From NCBI RefSeq assembly GCF_943736995.1, contig NZ_CALSFT010000002.1, forward strand, positions 496,001 through 560,000: DNA of 64,000 nucleotides, read 5' to 3'. Shown here piece after piece: positions 62,055-64,000 of the stretch. The notes under the pieces are model-generated. The model was given only the letters and a program-made list of their open reading frames with translations. It had not been told where the DNA came from and searched no databases. Origin of the DNA: Sporosarcina sp. Marseille-Q4943 (GTDB lineage Bacteria > Bacillota > Bacilli > Bacillales_A > Planococcaceae). Within the stretch, counting starts at the first letter, position 1, and each line of letters opens with the position of its first letter. The position numbers were made by a program, and so were the translations under genes.

Positions 62055-62256
62055 AACATCCCTCCTAAACTGATTACTAAGGGACACCAATTGCTTTTTG
62101 CATCTCCTTTGGCAGATCCCCTGAATATAATATATGACCAAGGCGTTTGTAGAGGGAGGACAATTGAATCAAATTGTCCTTTTTTGATGAATTCAATGGG
62201 ACTAGTTACATTTGAAATCATCCCGCCATAGCGTAGGTAGAAGGGAAGAATTGGAT

Positions 62257-62667
62257 ATGCCAATCTGGCTTTTCATCTATGTGGATAGTTGTTTGTTTCT
62301 CATCTTTTATTTGTATGTGCGGAGAATCAAAAAGCGAATCGGTTTTCAGTTGGGGATGAATGTCAGCATCGTTATGGGCGGAATGGCGGCAATGCTGTCC
62401 GGTGTGCTGTTCATTCTTCAGTTTCCTTTCCACTTTACGTATATTACAATGCTCTCCGCTCTGATCGGAATGGGAACGGGGGCCTTATTCGGCAAACTTT
62501 TCGATTATCAGACGTTTGTGACAGGCCTAACGAATGGGGCGGTTGTCGGATTAATGGCACCGATGATCGGAACCGTTGTTGAGATGCCCAGGCTATTCGT
62601 TTTGGGGCTGCATATTTTATTCGCGATTAGTATGATTGTCATTTTAAGTTCCATTAAAAGGTCGTGA
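62257..62667 (+). CDS. small membrane protein, first of a pair
   Basis: A 136-residue protein with four membrane helices, ATG at 62257 with GGAAG 8 bases before. Glycines cluster in GMGTGALFGKLF and TNGAVVGLMAPMIG. It resembles the next protein in helix spacing and in its central glycine-rich segment, so the two look like distant paralogues. No function is recognised. They precede a SCO1-type copper protein, which suggests a link with cytochrome oxidase assembly or copper. Confidence 0.7.
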   Translation: MPIWLFIYVDSCLFLIFYLYVRRIKKRIGFQLGMNVSIVMGGMAAMLSGVLFILQFPFHFTYITMLSALIGMGTGALFGKLFDYQTFVTGLTNGAVVGLMAPMIGTVVEMPRLFVLGLHILFAISMIVILSSIKRS

Positions 62668-62673
62668 GGCGCC

Positions 62674-63132
62674 TTGTTGCTCATCCTCGTTTTGCTTCTG
62701 TGGAATGTCGGCGAGATGGTTTATATTTACAATGTATTTCGGAAGAAGCATATCCTTTTTGACGATCGGTATATCAAAATGATGTGTATGGCGCTGTCCA
62801 CGATTTCTTCATTCGTCATCGCCCTTTATTTACAACTGCTTCTCCCGCTTCATTCCATTACGTATTATCTCCCATCCTTCGCTGGACTTTGGATCGGTTG
62901 GAAATTCGGTTCGTTCATGAAAGCTCCTGCCTCTTTGAACGGCCTGTATAACGGGGCTCTTGGCGGCATCATGGGCATGATGTTTGGCGCTGTCCTTCAA
63001 AACCCGGCGATTTGCAACATCCCTATTGAAACGGAAGCGTCACTTGCTTCTAATCTAATGAGTCTTGTCATTTTTTGTGCCGCGCTCCATACAGTTGTCC
63101 ATCATTTCATACGCAATTCGCTAACAAAATAA
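62674..63132 (+). CDS. small membrane protein, second of a pair
   Basis: A 152-residue protein with four membrane helices; TTG start at 62674 with GAGG upstream (62677 is an alternative). The segment LNGLYNGALGGIMGMMFGAVL matches in style TNGAVVGLMAPMIG in the preceding protein. It begins 6 bases after that gene and ends 8 bases before the SCO1 gene start. Confidence 0.68.
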   Translation: MLLILVLLLWNVGEMVYIYNVFRKKHILFDDRYIKMMCMALSTISSFVIALYLQLLLPLHSITYYLPSFAGLWIGWKFGSFMKAPASLNGLYNGALGGIMGMMFGAVLQNPAICNIPIETEASLASNLMSLVIFCAALHTVVHHFIRNSLTK

Positions 63133-63140
63133 AGGAAGGG

Positions 63141-63728
63141 ATGAAGCTGCTGAGAATCGTATGGAGCATCGTTATCCTCACGCTTGGATTGGTTGCATTC
63201 TACTTGTTGTGGCCCCGCACGCTTGAACTCCCACAAATTGGAACGGTGAACGAATGGCCATTTACTGAAGTGAATGGAAAAGAGGTGTCACAGCAAGATA
63301 AGCCGAAGCTCGTTACCTTTTTCTTTACGAATTGCCCGGATGTTTGTCCGATGACCTTTATTGAGTTACAAGAACTCCAGGGGGTGATGCAGGAAAAAGG
63401 AATCGCGGACGATGAGTACATCATCGTGGCTGTTACACTGGATCCTGAATTTGATACGGAAGAAAGAATACGTCAATATGCGGAAAATATGGGGATATTG
63501 AACCCGAATTGGTTGTTTTTACGAGGCACGGAAGAGGAGACGAAGCAATTTACACAAAGCTTTCATTTCACCTATACGAAAAATGCTGAGGGGTTTGTCA
63601 CCCATTCCACTTCTATGTATATCGTCGATCCGCAAGACCGTATCCGATCGCAACATACTATGGCGGTTGGGACGAGACGAGTGAATATCGAGGAAATTGC
63701 CGACCAATTGGAGCAGTTCATCAAATAA
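63141..63728 (+). CDS. SCO1/SenC-family copper chaperone
   Basis: A 195-residue membrane-anchored thioredoxin-fold protein (one helix, about 5-24). The copper ligands are in TNCPDVCPM (CxxxC) and His in FVTHSTSMYIVD. SCO proteins deliver copper to the CuA site of cytochrome c oxidase. ATG at 63141 is used although the frame opens at 63075 inside the previous gene; GGAAGG lies close before it. Confidence 0.9.
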   Translation: MKLLRIVWSIVILTLGLVAFYLLWPRTLELPQIGTVNEWPFTEVNGKEVSQQDKPKLVTFFFTNCPDVCPMTFIELQELQGVMQEKGIADDEYIIVAVTLDPEFDTEERIRQYAENMGILNPNWLFLRGTEEETKQFTQSFHFTYTKNAEGFVTHSTSMYIVDPQDRIRSQHTMAVGTRRVNIEEIADQLEQFIK

Positions 63729-63745
63729 GGGAAGGGGGCCCAAAC

Positions 63746-64000
63746 ATGTCGAAAGAGTTCAGTGAGTTGGCGACAGGGGAGCATTCGGAGTCCAACAAGC
63801 CGAGTTTTCCACCATACTCATCGCCGACGAGCGCGGTTTCAGCGGAGGAAACCCGGATTCTCACGGAATATATCCAGCAGAAAAATCTGTTTCATGTCAT
63901 TCGTCGAGATGAATCCCGTCGGAAAACCCTACTGTTGAAACAGTTTTTTAAAATGAAGCGGCATCAGCAAGTCGTCATTATTTCAGCAAACAAGCAGAAT
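63746..64000 (+). CDS. hypothetical protein, cut by right edge
   Basis: Eighty-five codons are visible from ATG at 63746, with GAAGGGGG upstream. The N-terminal part is rich in S, P and E (SNKPSFPPYSSPTSAV) and is followed by a basic, probably helical region (RRDESRRKTLLLKQFFKMKR). It follows the SCO1 gene by 17 bases in the same direction. No family is recognised from this portion. Confidence 0.55.
   Translation, partial: MSKEFSELATGEHSESNKPSFPPYSSPTSAVSAEETRILTEYIQQKNLFHVIRRDESRRKTLLLKQFFKMKRHQQVVIISANKQN

Overview
The window looks like a chromosomal segment of a low-to-moderate G+C, Gram-positive, aerobic Bacillales member, most likely Planococcaceae (Sporosarcina-like). The basis is the strong AGGAGG-type ribosome binding sites, frequent GTG/TTG starts, lipobox lipoproteins, S-layer-homology proteins, a ComK homologue, a GlpP antiterminator and a collagen-like protein of the exosporium type. 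The genus is an inference. No rRNA, tRNA, CRISPR array or intact transposase was seen.

Layout. 1-3.2 kb is accessory: a CBASS anti-phage pair (CD-NTase plus a membrane NUDIX-type effector cut by the left edge), a zinc-ribbon pseudogene with two in-frame stops, and small phage-type genes (BC1881, KTSC). 3.5-11.8 kb has an SLH-NlpC/P60 wall hydrolase, a CstA-family transporter, lipoproteins and a three-repeat secreted protein. 12.1-14.5 kb is a TPP riboswitch with its terminator in front of an SDR and an NtaA-type flavin monooxygenase. 14.6-22 kb holds two paralogous HTH genes with a shared upstream block, comK, a SigH-like sigma gene broken by a CATT duplication, a phosphatase, a threonine dehydratase and an HtrA-like protease.

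22-32 kb is a glycerol-phosphate block: secreted glycerophosphodiesterase, an ABC importer behind a terminator leader, a HAD phosphatase, GlpP and GlpD. The importer leader and the glpD leader share a sequence block just before their terminators, suggesting joint GlpP control. 32.2-38.3 kb is a catabolic operon: GntR repressor with a palindromic operator, a methionine-gamma-lyase-type enzyme, a TctCBA transporter and a UroD-like methyltransferase. 38.4-46 kb has secreted proteins, a malic enzyme with an aspartase relic behind it, and a creatinase-like M24 protein with a sodium symporter and divergent LysR.

46-57.5 kb is a sugar-acid locus: gluconokinase and an RpiR regulator facing a ten-gene operon of 6-phosphogluconate dehydrogenase, TRAP transporter, KDG kinase, KDPG aldolase, galactonate dehydratase, a 2-hydroxyacid dehydrogenase, a Crh-like HPr relative and RpiA. 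It would take in aldonates and feed both the Entner-Doudoroff-like and pentose phosphate routes. 57.5-64 kb has an SLH protein, a VOC protein, two leaderless surface-type proteins (one collagen-like), two small membrane proteins and a SCO1 copper chaperone.

Four copies of a 146-147 bp element with GGTGCCTGTGCA ends and a central hairpin whose sequence changes while its pairing is kept lie at 11.8, 16.8, 42.3 and 46.0 kb. This is the most distinctive unexplained structure in the window.
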